DNA of 64,000 bases, taken from Variovorax sp. PBL-H6 (GTDB taxonomy: Bacteria > Pseudomonadota > Gammaproteobacteria > Burkholderiales > Burkholderiaceae_C). Location: NCBI RefSeq assembly GCF_901827155.1, contig NZ_LR594659.1, positions 372,001-436,000 on the forward strand, written 5' to 3'. Positions 19,696-31,577 of this stretch are shown here, one piece after another. The notes beneath the pieces are model-generated. The model had not been told where the DNA came from and did no database searches. It worked only from the letters and a program-made list of their open reading frames with translations. Position 1 is the first letter of the stretch. The number at the start of each line of letters is the position of its first letter. A program made the position numbers and the translations under genes.

Positions 19696-20379
19696 ATGGG
19701 CCAATTCATCGATCTCACTGCCAAGGATGGCTTCAGCTTTCCCGCCTACGTCGCGGAACCCTCGGGCAAGCCCAGGGGAGCAGTGGTCGTCGTGCAGGAG
19801 ATCTTCGGCGTCAACTCACACATTCGCTCGGTGGCCGACGGCTACGCGGCAGAGGGCTATCTTGCTGTCGCGCCATCGACATTCCACCGCGTCAAGCCTG
19901 GCGTCGATATCGGCTACAGCGAAGAGGACATGAAGGCCGGCTTCGCGCTCAAGACCGCCGTCGAAGCGCTGCCGCAGCCTGGCGTGCTGCAAGACCTCCA
20001 GGCCGCGGTGGAGTACGCCGCCCGCGGCGGCAAGGTCGGCATCGTCGGCTATTGCTGGGGCGGGCTCCTGACCTGGCGTGCGTCGGCGAAGCTGCAGGGC
20101 CTGTCGGCCGCGGTGCCCTACTACGGTGGCGGGATGACCACGCCGGAGGAAAGCGCGATCACCCCCAAAGTTCCAGTGCTGGCGCATTTCGGCAACAACG
20201 ACCACTGGATTCCGCTCGACACCATCGAGGCCTTCAAGAAGGCGCACCCCGAGGTCGAGGTGCATGTCTATGAATCGGGCCACGGCTTCAACTGCGACCA
20301 GCGCGGCTCGTACAACGCCGAGGCCGCCAAGCTGGCGCGCGAGCGCACTCTGTCTTTCTTCGCCAAGCACCTCGGCTGA
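19696..20379 (+). CDS. Dienelactone hydrolase family protein
   Basis: Alpha/beta hydrolase expected to open lactones such as dienelactone. The 227-residue protein has the Cys-Asp-His triad: Cys120 in GYCWGG, Asp169 in NNDHW and His196 in SGHGFNC, plus VVVVQEIFGVN near residue 35, which matches the family Glu36. The ATG at 19696 is better spaced from ACAGGAG than the ATG at 19690. It probably forms an operon with the upstream isomerase. Confidence 0.93.
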   Translation: MGQFIDLTAKDGFSFPAYVAEPSGKPRGAVVVVQEIFGVNSHIRSVADGYAAEGYLAVAPSTFHRVKPGVDIGYSEEDMKAGFALKTAVEALPQPGVLQDLQAAVEYAARGGKVGIVGYCWGGLLTWRASAKLQGLSAAVPYYGGGMTTPEESAITPKVPVLAHFGNNDHWIPLDTIEAFKKAHPEVEVHVYESGHGFNCDQRGSYNAEAAKLARERTLSFFAKHLG

Positions 20380-20618
20380 TCGGAGGCAATGGGCCAGCAG
20401 CATTCGACGGCTTGGCCGCCGCGCCGCCGGCGGCCACCCTGCTCTCGAGAGCGCAAGCTGCGGTCAGAAAATCAGCGCGAGATTGTTTCGATCCAGGAAA
20501 CGCCGTGTCTCTTTTCTAGGTAGTTGCCCGAGGAGGTTCGACAGCACACTCGCTCGCACAGGCCAGCCCTGCTGCGAGCCTGGTTTGAAACCACCTCCGA
20601 CGATTCAAGGACCTGAAA

Positions 20619-20987
20619 ATGAAGACCTCTCACATTCTCGCCGCCGCCGCGCTCTCCCTCCTGGCTGCCGCCGCCGCCCATGCAGAAACCTACCATGGCG
20701 TGCAAGCGCCGGTCTCCGCGCTGAGCCGCGCCGACGTCGACGCGGAAGCCGCTCGCACGGCTGCCGCTCCTAACCAGAACGTGGTGCGCGGCTCGCGCGG
20801 CGCCGAGGCCTTCAAGTCGGTCGCGAACCCCGAGGCCGTGTACGCCCAAGCCATCGCGACCGCCAACGCGCCGGACCAGAACGTCAGCGGTGGCTCGCGG
20901 GTCAACAGCCGCGTGATCTCGACGATGACGAACCGCGCCGACACGCTGCAGCAGGCACAGAAGCAGGGCGCCCCTGCAGCGAAGTAA
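20619..20987 (+). CDS. Small secreted protein of unknown function
   Basis: 122-residue exported protein. A signal peptide covers residues 1-22 (cleavage after AHA). The mature part is Ala-rich and hydrophilic and contains a repeated motif, APNQNVVRGSRG and APDQNVSGGSRV, about 35 residues apart. I recognise no domain. AAGGA precedes the ATG. A strong terminator follows at 21005, so the gene appears to be a separate unit. The 239 bases upstream hold a GC-rich inverted repeat near 20410-20432 and a CTCTCGAGAG palindrome at 20442-20451, but no clear promoter. Confidence 0.75.
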   Translation: MKTSHILAAAALSLLAAAAAHAETYHGVQAPVSALSRADVDAEAARTAAAPNQNVVRGSRGAEAFKSVANPEAVYAQAIATANAPDQNVSGGSRVNSRVISTMTNRADTLQQAQKQGAPAAK

Positions 20988-21004
20988 TCCCCAAGGCCCC
21001 CGAA

Positions 21005-21045
21005 AAAGACCGGGCAGCGCGCGAGTGCTGCCCGGTCTTTCTTTT
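21005..21045 (+). terminator. Intrinsic terminator after the small secreted protein gene
   Basis: Perfect 14-bp stem (21005-21018 with 21027-21040), 8-base loop, then a T-rich tail CTTTT. It lies 17 bases after the stop codon at 20987. On the minus strand the other arm is followed by TTTTTCG, so it can also stop transcription coming out of hemB. Confidence 0.92.
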
Positions 21046-21258
21046 GTCTGCCGCTATCTGTTTCTCTCCAGATAGCGCTTGCGCCAGAATACAGGCACCA
21101 GCCGATCAGCTCGGCCTGCCGATGGTCCAGCTGCCGGGCCAGGTCGCCGCGCAGATCCGTGCAGGTGTCGACGATCAGGTTGATGACGCGCAGCATCAGG
21201 TCGGCCGGACCGGCCGGCCCGCCTCGCGGCGCGCTGCGGCCTTCGGGGTGCCCGAGGG

Positions 21259-22293
<1,035 letters not shown>

Positions 22294-22316
22294 TCACTGC
22301 AAGGTCACGATTGCTC

Positions 22317-22345
22317 AATTTAGTAATGCCTTAGAACTAACACAA
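22317..22345 (-). promoter_or_regulatory. Predicted sigma-70 promoter of hemB
   Basis: On the minus strand, TTGTGT (22340-22345) and TAAATT (22317-22322) are separated by exactly 17 bases in an unusually AT-rich stretch. The start of transcription would fall near 22310, giving a leader of about 47 bases before the hemB ATG at 22263. Confidence 0.65.
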
Positions 22346-22377
22346 GTGCCAAAAATCTACAAAAAATTAGAACTTGC

Positions 22378-22406
22378 TTGATCGCACGTAATGCCTTTGC
22401 TAAATT
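22378..22406 (+). promoter_or_regulatory. Predicted sigma-70 promoter of the candidate small RNA
   Basis: TTGATC (22378-22383), a 17-base spacer and TAAATT (22401-22406), reading away from hemB. The expected start point is near 22413, at the base of a stable hairpin. Confidence 0.6.
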
Positions 22407-22412
22407 CCGCGG

Positions 22413-22515
22413 TGGGCGGCTTGCCGCTCCCCGCTTTTCCTCCCTGAGCGGGTGCCTTGATGTGTGACAGCAAAAGGGCTTCCCAGCCCGGCGTTTTGGC
22501 GCCGGGCTTTTTTTT
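22413..22515 (+). ncRNA. Candidate small RNA between hemB and hemJ
   Basis: A transcript from the promoter at 22378-22406 to the terminator at 22485-22515 would be about 100 nt and contains no convincing reading frame. Its 5' end can fold into a hairpin (arms 22411-22419 and 22424-22432, loop CTTG). Then comes a mostly unpaired stretch with a C-rich TTTTCCTCCCT at 22435-22445, complementary to Shine-Dalgarno sequences, and finally the terminator hairpin. This promoter, 5' hairpin, C-rich loop and terminator arrangement is typical of base-pairing bacterial sRNAs. Alternatively it could be an attenuated leader of hemJ. I recognise no Rfam family. Confidence 0.5.
22485..22515 (+). terminator. 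Strong intrinsic terminator before hemJ
   Basis: 9-bp GC-rich stem (22485-22493 with 22500-22508), TTTTGG loop, and an uninterrupted run of eight T (22508-22515). It stands 50 bases before the hemJ start with no protein-coding gene upstream on this strand, so it must end a non-coding transcript or attenuate hemJ. Confidence 0.93.
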
Positions 22516-22564
22516 GTCCAGGCGCAGCCCCGCCTGCGAGAGGGCCCCCCACTAAACTGCCGAC

Positions 22565-22993
22565 ATGCTCTGGGTCAAATCGCTGCACATCGTGTTCGTC
22601 GCGAGCTGGTTCGCAGGACTGTTCTATCTGCCCAGGATCTTCGTCAATCTCGCCATGGTTGCGCCGGAGTCCGTGGCGGAGCGGGCCCGGCTGATCCTGA
22701 TGGCGCGCAAACTGTTCCGTTTCACGACCTTCCTTGCGGTGCCGGCGATTGGCTTTGGCCTCTGGCTCTGGTTGGGCTATGGCATCGGACGTGGACCCGG
22801 CAATGGCTGGATGCACGCGAAGCTGGCGCTGGTGCTGGGGGTGGTCGGCTATCACCATGGGTGCGGGGTGCTGCTACGCACGTTCGTGGCGGGCCAGCAC
22901 CACCGCAGCGAACGCTGGTACCGCTGGTTCAACGAGGTGCCGGTGCTACTGCTGTTGGCAATCGTGGTGCTGGTCGTGGTCAAGCCCTTCTGA
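22565..22993 (+). CDS. hemJ: HemJ-type protoporphyrinogen oxidase
   Basis: Small heme-binding membrane protein that oxidises protoporphyrinogen IX to protoporphyrin IX. The 142-residue product has four membrane segments, the opening LWVKSLHIVFVASWFAGLFYLPR with the conserved His8, and Lys86 in WMHAKLALV, the two residues characteristic of HemJ. It diverges from hemB, another heme enzyme, and is followed closely by a VanZ-like gene. CopD-family proteins are related, but the two conserved residues favour HemJ. Confidence 0.88.
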   Translation: MLWVKSLHIVFVASWFAGLFYLPRIFVNLAMVAPESVAERARLILMARKLFRFTTFLAVPAIGFGLWLWLGYGIGRGPGNGWMHAKLALVLGVVGYHHGCGVLLRTFVAGQHHRSERWYRWFNEVPVLLLLAIVVLVVVKPF

Positions 22994-22996
22994 ACG

Positions 22997-24109
22997 GTGG
23001 CCACGCAGCAACATAAGTCCGCAGCGCTGCCCCTGGCGCTCGCCTATGCGGCGCTGATCGTCTACGCGAGCCTCTATCCCTTTGCCGACTGGCGTGACCA
23101 GGGCATCGCCCCCTGGTCTTATCTGACGGCGCCATGGCCCAGGTACTGGACGGGGTTCGACTTCGGGATCAATGTGGCCGGCTACATGCCGCTGGGCTTC
23201 CTGACGGCGATCGCCGTTCTGCGCACGCAGCCCGGGATCGGGTCGGTGCGCGCGGTTCTGGCCGCGACGCTGATCGGCGCCGCCATCGCTTTTGTCATGG
23301 AGACACTGCAGAGCTACCTGCCAGCACGCATTCCATCTAACGTGGACCTCGGCCTCAACAGCCTGGGCGCGCTGGCGGGTGCCGTACTGGCGGCGGCGCT
23401 CGAACGTCTTGGGGCGGTGGCGCACTGGCACCGCACCCGCTCGAACTGGTTCGTCGAGGATTCGCGTGGCGCGCTGGTGCTGCTGGCGTTGTGGCCGTTG
23501 GCGCTGCTGTTCCCGGCCGCGGTCACCTTCGGGCTTGGCCAGGTGTTCGAGCGTCTCGAGGCGGCCATCTCCGAGTGGCTGCTGGACACGCCCTTCATCG
23601 ACTGGATGCCGGTCCGGCAGTTCGAACTCGAACCGCTGGTGCCGGGCGTCGAACTGCTGTGCGTCGCCCTTGGCGCGCTGGTGCCGTGCCTGCTGGGCTT
23701 CCTGGTGACACGTTCCGTAGCCCGCCGAGCCATGCTGCTCCCGCTGGTGCTGCTGAGTGGCGTGGTGGCCTCCGCCTTGTCGGCGGCCCTGAGCTATGGA
23801 CCCGAGCATGCCTGGGCTTGGCTCAGCCTCCCCGTGCAGGTCGGCATCGCGGCCGCCTTCTTCCTTGGCGTGCTGCTGCTGTCCGCGCCGCGTCGCCTGT
23901 GCGGGGCACTGCTACTGATCGCGCTGGTGGTGCATCTGAGCCTGCTCAACCAGGCACCCGAGAGCGCCTACTTCGCCCAGACCCTGGCGACCTGGGAGCA
24001 GGGGCGGTTCATTCGCTTCCACGGACTGGCTCAATGGCTGGGCTGGCTCTGGCCCTTCTCCACGCTTCTTTATGTGCTGGCGGCCTTGTCGCGCAGAGCG
24101 CGCGCCTAG
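22997..24109 (+). CDS. VanZ family membrane protein
   Basis: Polytopic inner-membrane protein of unknown function. The first 130 residues match the VanZ-like domain, with YASLYPFADWRDQG, DFGINVAGYMPLGF and a final helix around SNVDLGLNSLGALAGAVL. The remaining 240 residues add several more membrane helices not found in minimal VanZ. The GTG at 22997 starts three bases after the hemJ stop, so the two are probably cotranscribed. Confidence 0.82.
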   Translation: MATQQHKSAALPLALAYAALIVYASLYPFADWRDQGIAPWSYLTAPWPRYWTGFDFGINVAGYMPLGFLTAIAVLRTQPGIGSVRAVLAATLIGAAIAFVMETLQSYLPARIPSNVDLGLNSLGALAGAVLAAALERLGAVAHWHRTRSNWFVEDSRGALVLLALWPLALLFPAAVTFGLGQVFERLEAAISEWLLDTPFIDWMPVRQFELEPLVPGVELLCVALGALVPCLLGFLVTRSVARRAMLLPLVLLSGVVASALSAALSYGPEHAWAWLSLPVQVGIAAAFFLGVLLLSAPRRLCGALLLIALVVHLSLLNQAPESAYFAQTLATWEQGRFIRFHGLAQWLGWLWPFSTLLYVLAALSRRARA

Positions 24110-24153
24110 GCCCTCTGCGACACGTGGGCAGTCCCGCTCAATAGAATGAGCCG

Positions 24154-24507
24154 ATGTCCACCTCCAGCACGACGCAGTCGCGCGGCTACTACGCCCGCCA
24201 CATCTTCTTTTGCCTGAACGAACGCAAGAACGGCGAGGAATCCTGCTCACAGCACAACGCGCAGCAGGGCTTCGACCGCTGCAAGGCGCGCGTCAAGCAA
24301 GCGGGGTTGGCGGGCCCGGGCAAGGTGCGAGTCAACAAGGCTGGTTGTCTCGACCGCTGCGCCGGCGGACCGGTGGCGGTGGTCTATCCGGAAGCCGTCT
24401 GGTACACCTTCGTTGATGAGCAGGACATCGACGAGATCGTCGACTCGCACCTGCGCCACGGGAAGGTGGTCGAGCGCTTGCTCCTGCCACCTGACGTGGG
24501 CCGCTGA
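24154..24507 (+). CDS. Thioredoxin-like [2Fe-2S] ferredoxin
   Basis: Small electron-transfer protein. The 117-residue product shows the cluster ligand pattern of thioredoxin-fold ferredoxins: Cys20 and Cys31 (C-x10-C), then Cys65 and Cys69 (C-x3-C) in KAGCLDRCAGGPVAVVYP. An extra Cys43 lies between. The start MSTSST has no strong Shine-Dalgarno. It is followed after four bases by a hydrolase gene. Partner proteins are not evident here. Confidence 0.88.
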   Translation: MSTSSTTQSRGYYARHIFFCLNERKNGEESCSQHNAQQGFDRCKARVKQAGLAGPGKVRVNKAGCLDRCAGGPVAVVYPEAVWYTFVDEQDIDEIVDSHLRHGKVVERLLLPPDVGR

Positions 24508-24511
24508 GACC

Positions 24512-25144
24512 ATGAATTCGCAAACTGAAAAGATCCAGCTCCAGGGCGCCGCCGGGGCGATCGCCGCCTTGCGCGATGCCGCTGCCGAAGACGTTGCCCC
24601 GCGCGGCGTCGCCGTGATCGCGCATCCGCATCCGCTCTTCGGGGGCACCATGGACAACAAGGTGGTCCAGACGCTCGCGCGCGCTTTCGTCGCCTGCGGA
24701 TGGACGGCGGTGCGCTTCAATTTTCGCGGCGTGGACGGCAGTGAGGGCGTTCACGACGAGGGACGCGGCGAGCGCGACGACATGCTCCAGGTCATCGAGC
24801 AGATGGCGCCGGAGGGGGCGCTGGCCATCGCCGGCTTTTCCTTCGGGGCTTTCGTGGCAAGCTGCGCGGCAGAGCCGCTGTGGGCACGGCGGGACATCCG
24901 CCAAATGGTGCTGGTGGGCACCGCCGCCGCCCGCTTCTCGGTGGCGACTCTGCCGACCGAGGCGCACGTGCGTACGCTGGTCGTGCACGGTGAGCAGGAC
25001 GACACCGTCCCGCTGGCTGCCGTGCTCGATTGGGCGCGACCGCAGTCACTTCCGGTTACGGTGGTTCCCGGAGGCGGCCATTTCTTTCACGGACAATTGC
25101 CGCTGCTCAAAGGTCTGGTCGTTCGCCATCTGCGCGCCGCTTAG
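24512..25144 (+). CDS. Alpha/beta hydrolase (YfhR/COG2945-like)
   Basis: Predicted serine hydrolase. The 210-residue protein has AHPHPLFGGTMDNKVVQTLA (oxyanion region), RFNFRGVDGSEG, nucleophile elbow GFSFG, VHGEQDDTVPL with the acidic residue, and GGGHFFHG with the His. It starts four bases after the ferredoxin stop. The substrate is unknown; members of this group are usually annotated only as hydrolases. Confidence 0.88.
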   Translation: MNSQTEKIQLQGAAGAIAALRDAAAEDVAPRGVAVIAHPHPLFGGTMDNKVVQTLARAFVACGWTAVRFNFRGVDGSEGVHDEGRGERDDMLQVIEQMAPEGALAIAGFSFGAFVASCAAEPLWARRDIRQMVLVGTAAARFSVATLPTEAHVRTLVVHGEQDDTVPLAAVLDWARPQSLPVTVVPGGGHFFHGQLPLLKGLVVRHLRAA

Positions 25145-25167
25145 CGTTTGTCTCTCTTCGCACCTCA

Positions 25168-26334
25168 ATGACTCGTCTTCTCGGCTCGCTGCGCGCCTTC
25201 GCAGCCGCCGCCGCATTCTTCTGCCTGATCGCCGCAGCCCAGGTGCCGCAACCTCCGGAAATCGCGGCGCGCAGCTACTTGCTGCTGGACGTGACGGCCA
25301 ACCAGATGCTGGCGCAGAAGGACATCGATACGCAGGTCGAGCCGGGTTCGCTCACCAAACTGATGTCGGCCTACCTGGTCTTCGACGCACTCAACGCCAG
25401 GAAGATCACCCTGCAGCAGGCCCTGCCGGTCAGCACCCGTGCCTGGAAGATGCCGGGCTCGCGCATGTTCATCGATCCGAAGATGCAGGTGCCCGTCGAG
25501 GACCTCATCAAAGGGATGATCGTGCAGTCGGGCAACGACGCCACCATTGCGCTGGCCGAGAGCGTGGGCGGCACGGTGGAGCATTTTGTCGAGCTCATGA
25601 ACGACCAGGCCAAGGCTCTGGGCATGAAGAACACCAGCTACAAGAACCCCGAGGGCCAGACGGCACCGGGTCACACGACCACGGCGCGCGACCTGAGCAT
25701 TCTTGCGATGCGGCTGATGCGCGACTTCCCCGAATATCTGCACTACTACTCGATCAAAAAGTACCGCTATCCCGGGACGCCCTCGATCAACGACACGAAC
25801 CGTAACCTGCTGCTGTTCCGCGACCCGACGGTTGACGGGCTCAAGACAGGCCATACCGACGCGGCGGGCTACTGCGTGGTCGTGACCTCCAAGCGCGATT
25901 TCCCCAACCTTCCCGGCGGTCGACGCCTGCTGTCTGTCGTGCTCGGTGCGGCCAGTGAGAACGCTCGCGCCAACGAATCGCAGAAGCTGCTGAACTGGGG
26001 CTATACGGCGTACGATGCGGTCCGCCTGTTCGATGCCAACCAACCGGTCGCCACGCCGCCGGTCTGGAAGGGAAAGGAGAACACCGTCAAGCTCGGTCGC
26101 GTCGAGCCGATCGTGGTGGCGGTGCCGGCGGGCGCTGCAGGAAAGATCAAGACGCAAGTGGCGCGGCCCGATCCCCTGGTCGCCCCCTTTGCCCGCAACC
26201 AGCCGATTGGCTCGCTCAGGATCACGCTGGCCGACCAGCCGGTCGCCGAGGTGCCGCTGATTGCGCTGGAGCCGGTGGAACAGGCCGGCGTCCTGGGCCG
26301 CGCCTGGGATGCCATCCGCCTCTGGATCAAGTAG
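25168..26334 (+). CDS. D-alanyl-D-alanine carboxypeptidase (PBP5/6 family)
   Basis: Periplasmic enzyme that trims the terminal D-Ala from peptidoglycan stem peptides. The 388-residue protein has a signal peptide (1-23, ending IAAAQ), Ser61-x-x-Lys64 in GSLTK, SGN at 121-123, KTG at 226-228, a C-terminal beta domain and an amphipathic end (GRAWDAIRLWIK) that would anchor it to the membrane. In many relatives this gene sits next to the D-amino acid transaminase and lipB; here those genes are 30 kb away. Confidence 0.95.
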   Translation: MTRLLGSLRAFAAAAAFFCLIAAAQVPQPPEIAARSYLLLDVTANQMLAQKDIDTQVEPGSLTKLMSAYLVFDALNARKITLQQALPVSTRAWKMPGSRMFIDPKMQVPVEDLIKGMIVQSGNDATIALAESVGGTVEHFVELMNDQAKALGMKNTSYKNPEGQTAPGHTTTARDLSILAMRLMRDFPEYLHYYSIKKYRYPGTPSINDTNRNLLLFRDPTVDGLKTGHTDAAGYCVVVTSKRDFPNLPGGRRLLSVVLGAASENARANESQKLLNWGYTAYDAVRLFDANQPVATPPVWKGKENTVKLGRVEPIVVAVPAGAAGKIKTQVARPDPLVAPFARNQPIGSLRITLADQPVAEVPLIALEPVEQAGVLGRAWDAIRLWIK

Positions 26335-26472
26335 AGCTCGCCCTAGGCGCGTTCTTCTCTAGCCGGCCGAAGACGAGCATTCCAGTCTGCGCGGCTTCGA
26401 CGACGGCGCCGACCACGCGCCGACACCCCAGCGAGCGGTGGTCCCGTGAGCTGTGCTGTCTGCGCTCAGTGT

Positions 26473-26503
26473 TATACTCGCGGGCTTTTCGGAAATTTCC
26501 GAA
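26473..26503 (+). promoter_or_regulatory. str operon promoter -10 and palindromic leader element
   Basis: TATACT at 26473-26478 in the context GTTATACTCG looks like a -10 element; the -35 region about 17 bases upstream is weak. Directly downstream, at 26488-26503, is a perfect 16-base palindrome (TTCGGAAATTTCCGAA), placed at or just after the expected transcription start, about 80 bases before rpsL. It could form a small hairpin at the RNA 5' end or bind a dimeric regulator. The rest of 26335-26585 shows nothing else clear. Confidence 0.5.
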
Positions 26504-26585
26504 GGGTTTCACGTTTTCGTCATCTCTCGGTTGCCTCATGTCACGGTGAGGGGCTCGACCGGGATGTTTTGGGACTTATTCATTC

Positions 26586-26963
26586 ATGCCAACCATCAAT
26601 CAACTGGTGCGTCAGGGTCGCGAGGTCGAAAAGATCAAGTCGAAGAGCCCTGCCATGCAGAACTCGCCGCAACGCCGCGGTGTCTGTACCCGGGTCTACA
26701 CCACGACCCCCAAGAAGCCTAACTCGGCACTGCGCAAGGTCGCCAAGGTGCGCCTGACCAACGGGTTCGAAGTCATTTCCTACATCGGCGGTGAAGGCCA
26801 CAATCTCCAGGAACACAGCGTGGTGCTGGTTCGCGGAGGTCGTGTCAAGGACCTGCCCGGCGTTCGCTACCACATCGTGCGCGGCTCGCTGGATCTGCAG
26901 GGAGTGAAGGATCGCAAGCAGTCGCGTTCCAAGTACGGCGCGAAGCGTCCCAAGAAGGCTTGA
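26586..26963 (+). CDS. rpsL: 30S ribosomal protein S12
   Basis: Decoding-centre protein of the small subunit. The 125-residue product has [20 protein letters not shown] and [18 protein letters not shown], both with the wild-type lysines (PKKPNS and RVKDLPG), so streptomycin sensitivity at this locus is expected. First gene of the str operon rpsL-rpsG-fusA-tuf-rpsJ. It is preceded here by a carboxypeptidase gene, not by rpoC. Confidence 0.98.
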   Translation: MPTINQLVRQGREVEKIKSKSPAMQNSPQRRGVCTRVYTTTPKKPNSALRKVAKVRLTNGFEVISYIGGEGHNLQEHSVVLVRGGRVKDLPGVRYHIVRGSLDLQGVKDRKQSRSKYGAKRPKKA

Positions 26964-27110
26964 GCTTTCGAGTGTTCAATCGGTGTTGGGCGCGCCTGTC
27001 GGTCGCGTCGAACGAAGTGACCCACTGTCGGGTCGAGTAAGTGAGAGCTCCCGTCGGTTCTCGCGGTGTCTCTGAAAAGAGGCGCCAACTGAAGCAAAGA
27101 GGTTAGAGAA

Positions 27111-27584
27111 ATGCCACGTCGTCGCGAAGTCCCCAAACGTGAAATCCTGCCGGATCCCAAGTACGGCAATGTCGAGCTGTCCAAATTCATGAACGTGATC
27201 ATGGAAGGCGGCAAAAAGGCTGTTGCCGAGCGCATCATCTACGGTGCCCTGGACCAGATCGAGAAAAAGAACCCGGGCAAGGACCCGGTCGAGGCCTTCA
27301 CCATGGCGATCAACAACGTCAAGCCTATGGTCGAAGTGAAGTCGCGCCGCGTCGGCGGCGCCAACTATCAAGTGCCTGTGGAAGTGCGCCCGGTGCGCCG
27401 ACTGGCGCTGTCGATGCGCTGGATCAAGGAAGCCGCTCGCAAGCGCGGCGAGAAGTCGATGGCTCTTCGCTTGGCCAACGAGCTCATGGAAGCCACGGAA
27501 GGCCGTGGCGGCGCCATGAAGAAGCGCGACGAAGTGCACCGCATGGCCGAGGCCAACAAGGCCTTCAGTCACTTCCGCTTCTAG
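27111..27584 (+). CDS. rpsG: 30S ribosomal protein S7
   Basis: Primary 16S rRNA-binding protein of the 30S head. The 157-residue product starts [19 protein letters not shown] and ends [28 protein letters not shown] precedes the ATG. The 147-base gap after rpsL is the position where S7 represses its own operon in Escherichia coli; whether the same control exists here is not visible from sequence. Confidence 0.98.
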   Translation: MPRRREVPKREILPDPKYGNVELSKFMNVIMEGGKKAVAERIIYGALDQIEKKNPGKDPVEAFTMAINNVKPMVEVKSRRVGGANYQVPVEVRPVRRLALSMRWIKEAARKRGEKSMALRLANELMEATEGRGGAMKKRDEVHRMAEANKAFSHFRF

Positions 27585-27613
27585 AAACCGCCCTCAACAA
27601 GAGCATTGGCTGG

Positions 27614-27644
27614 AAGCCCGACCCACCGTGTGGTGGGCGGGCTT
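27614..27644 (+). terminator. Intercistronic hairpin between rpsG and fusA
   Basis: A 13-bp GC-rich stem with one bulged A (27614-27627 with 27632-27644) and a GTGT loop, 29 bases after the rpsG stop. It is followed by TCATCC, not a T-run, so it is unlikely to terminate fully. It may be a partial terminator or a processing or stability element that sets the ratio of S7 to EF-G. Confidence 0.5.
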
Positions 27645-27667
27645 TCATCCGTTATTGGAGTAATTTC

Positions 27668-29767
<2,100 letters not shown>

Positions 29768-29918
29768 CGCGCGGCCCCGAACGAAGGCGCTTGGCCGTCC
29801 TTGTTCTTCCCCAGTTCTGTCTGCGATCTTGTGCCCTCCGTTGCCCGTGGCGGAGGAAGCAGCAACAAGATGCAGACGTAAAACCAACACACGGGCCTGC
29901 TCTTTCAAGGATTGAAAA

Positions 29919-31112
<1,194 letters not shown>

Positions 31113-31132
31113 TCGAACGCAAAGGAATCACC

Positions 31133-31447
31133 ATGGCTGCCAAGCAAAAAATCCGCATCCGCCTGAAGGCGTTCGATTACAAGCTGATTGACCAGTCGGC
31201 TGCCGAGATCGTCGACACCGCCAAGCGCACCGGCGCGATAGTCAAGGGCCCCGTGCCCCTGCCGACCCGCATGAAGCGTTTCGACATCCTGCGTTCGCCG
31301 CACGTCAACAAGACGAGCCGCGACCAGTTTGAAATCCGCACGCACCAGCGCCTCATGGACATCGTTGATCCGACCGACAAGACCGTAGACGCGCTGATGA
31401 AGCTCGATCTGCCGGCCGGCGTGGACGTCGAAATCAAGCTGCAGTAA
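31133..31447 (+). CDS. rpsJ: 30S ribosomal protein S10 (NusE)
   Basis: Small-subunit protein that also acts with NusB in antitermination. The 104-residue product has [17 protein letters not shown] and the conserved [15 protein letters not shown] and [27 protein letters not shown] precedes the ATG at 31133. It is the last gene of the str transcription unit here, since a strong terminator lies 23 bases after its stop and two unrelated genes follow before rplC. Confidence 0.97.
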   Translation: MAAKQKIRIRLKAFDYKLIDQSAAEIVDTAKRTGAIVKGPVPLPTRMKRFDILRSPHVNKTSRDQFEIRTHQRLMDIVDPTDKTVDALMKLDLPAGVDVEIKLQ

Positions 31448-31470
31448 AGCCGGTTTGGCTTTGTAGGAAT

Positions 31471-31508
31471 AAGCTCGCTCGCGGAAACGCTGGCGGGCTT
31501 TTTTTTTT
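31471..31508 (+). terminator. Intrinsic terminator after rpsJ
   Basis: 13-bp stem with two G-T pairs and one mismatch (31471-31483 with 31488-31500), GAAA tetraloop, then ten T in a row (31499-31508). It ends the str operon just upstream of the inserted lipoprotein genes and separates rpsJ from its usual neighbour rplC. Confidence 0.93.
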
Positions 31509-31577
31509 GACCTGTGATGTGGCATCCTTCGTCGACGGCGATCTGCCGGGCATGGTCGCCCTGGGGAGTAAGAGATC

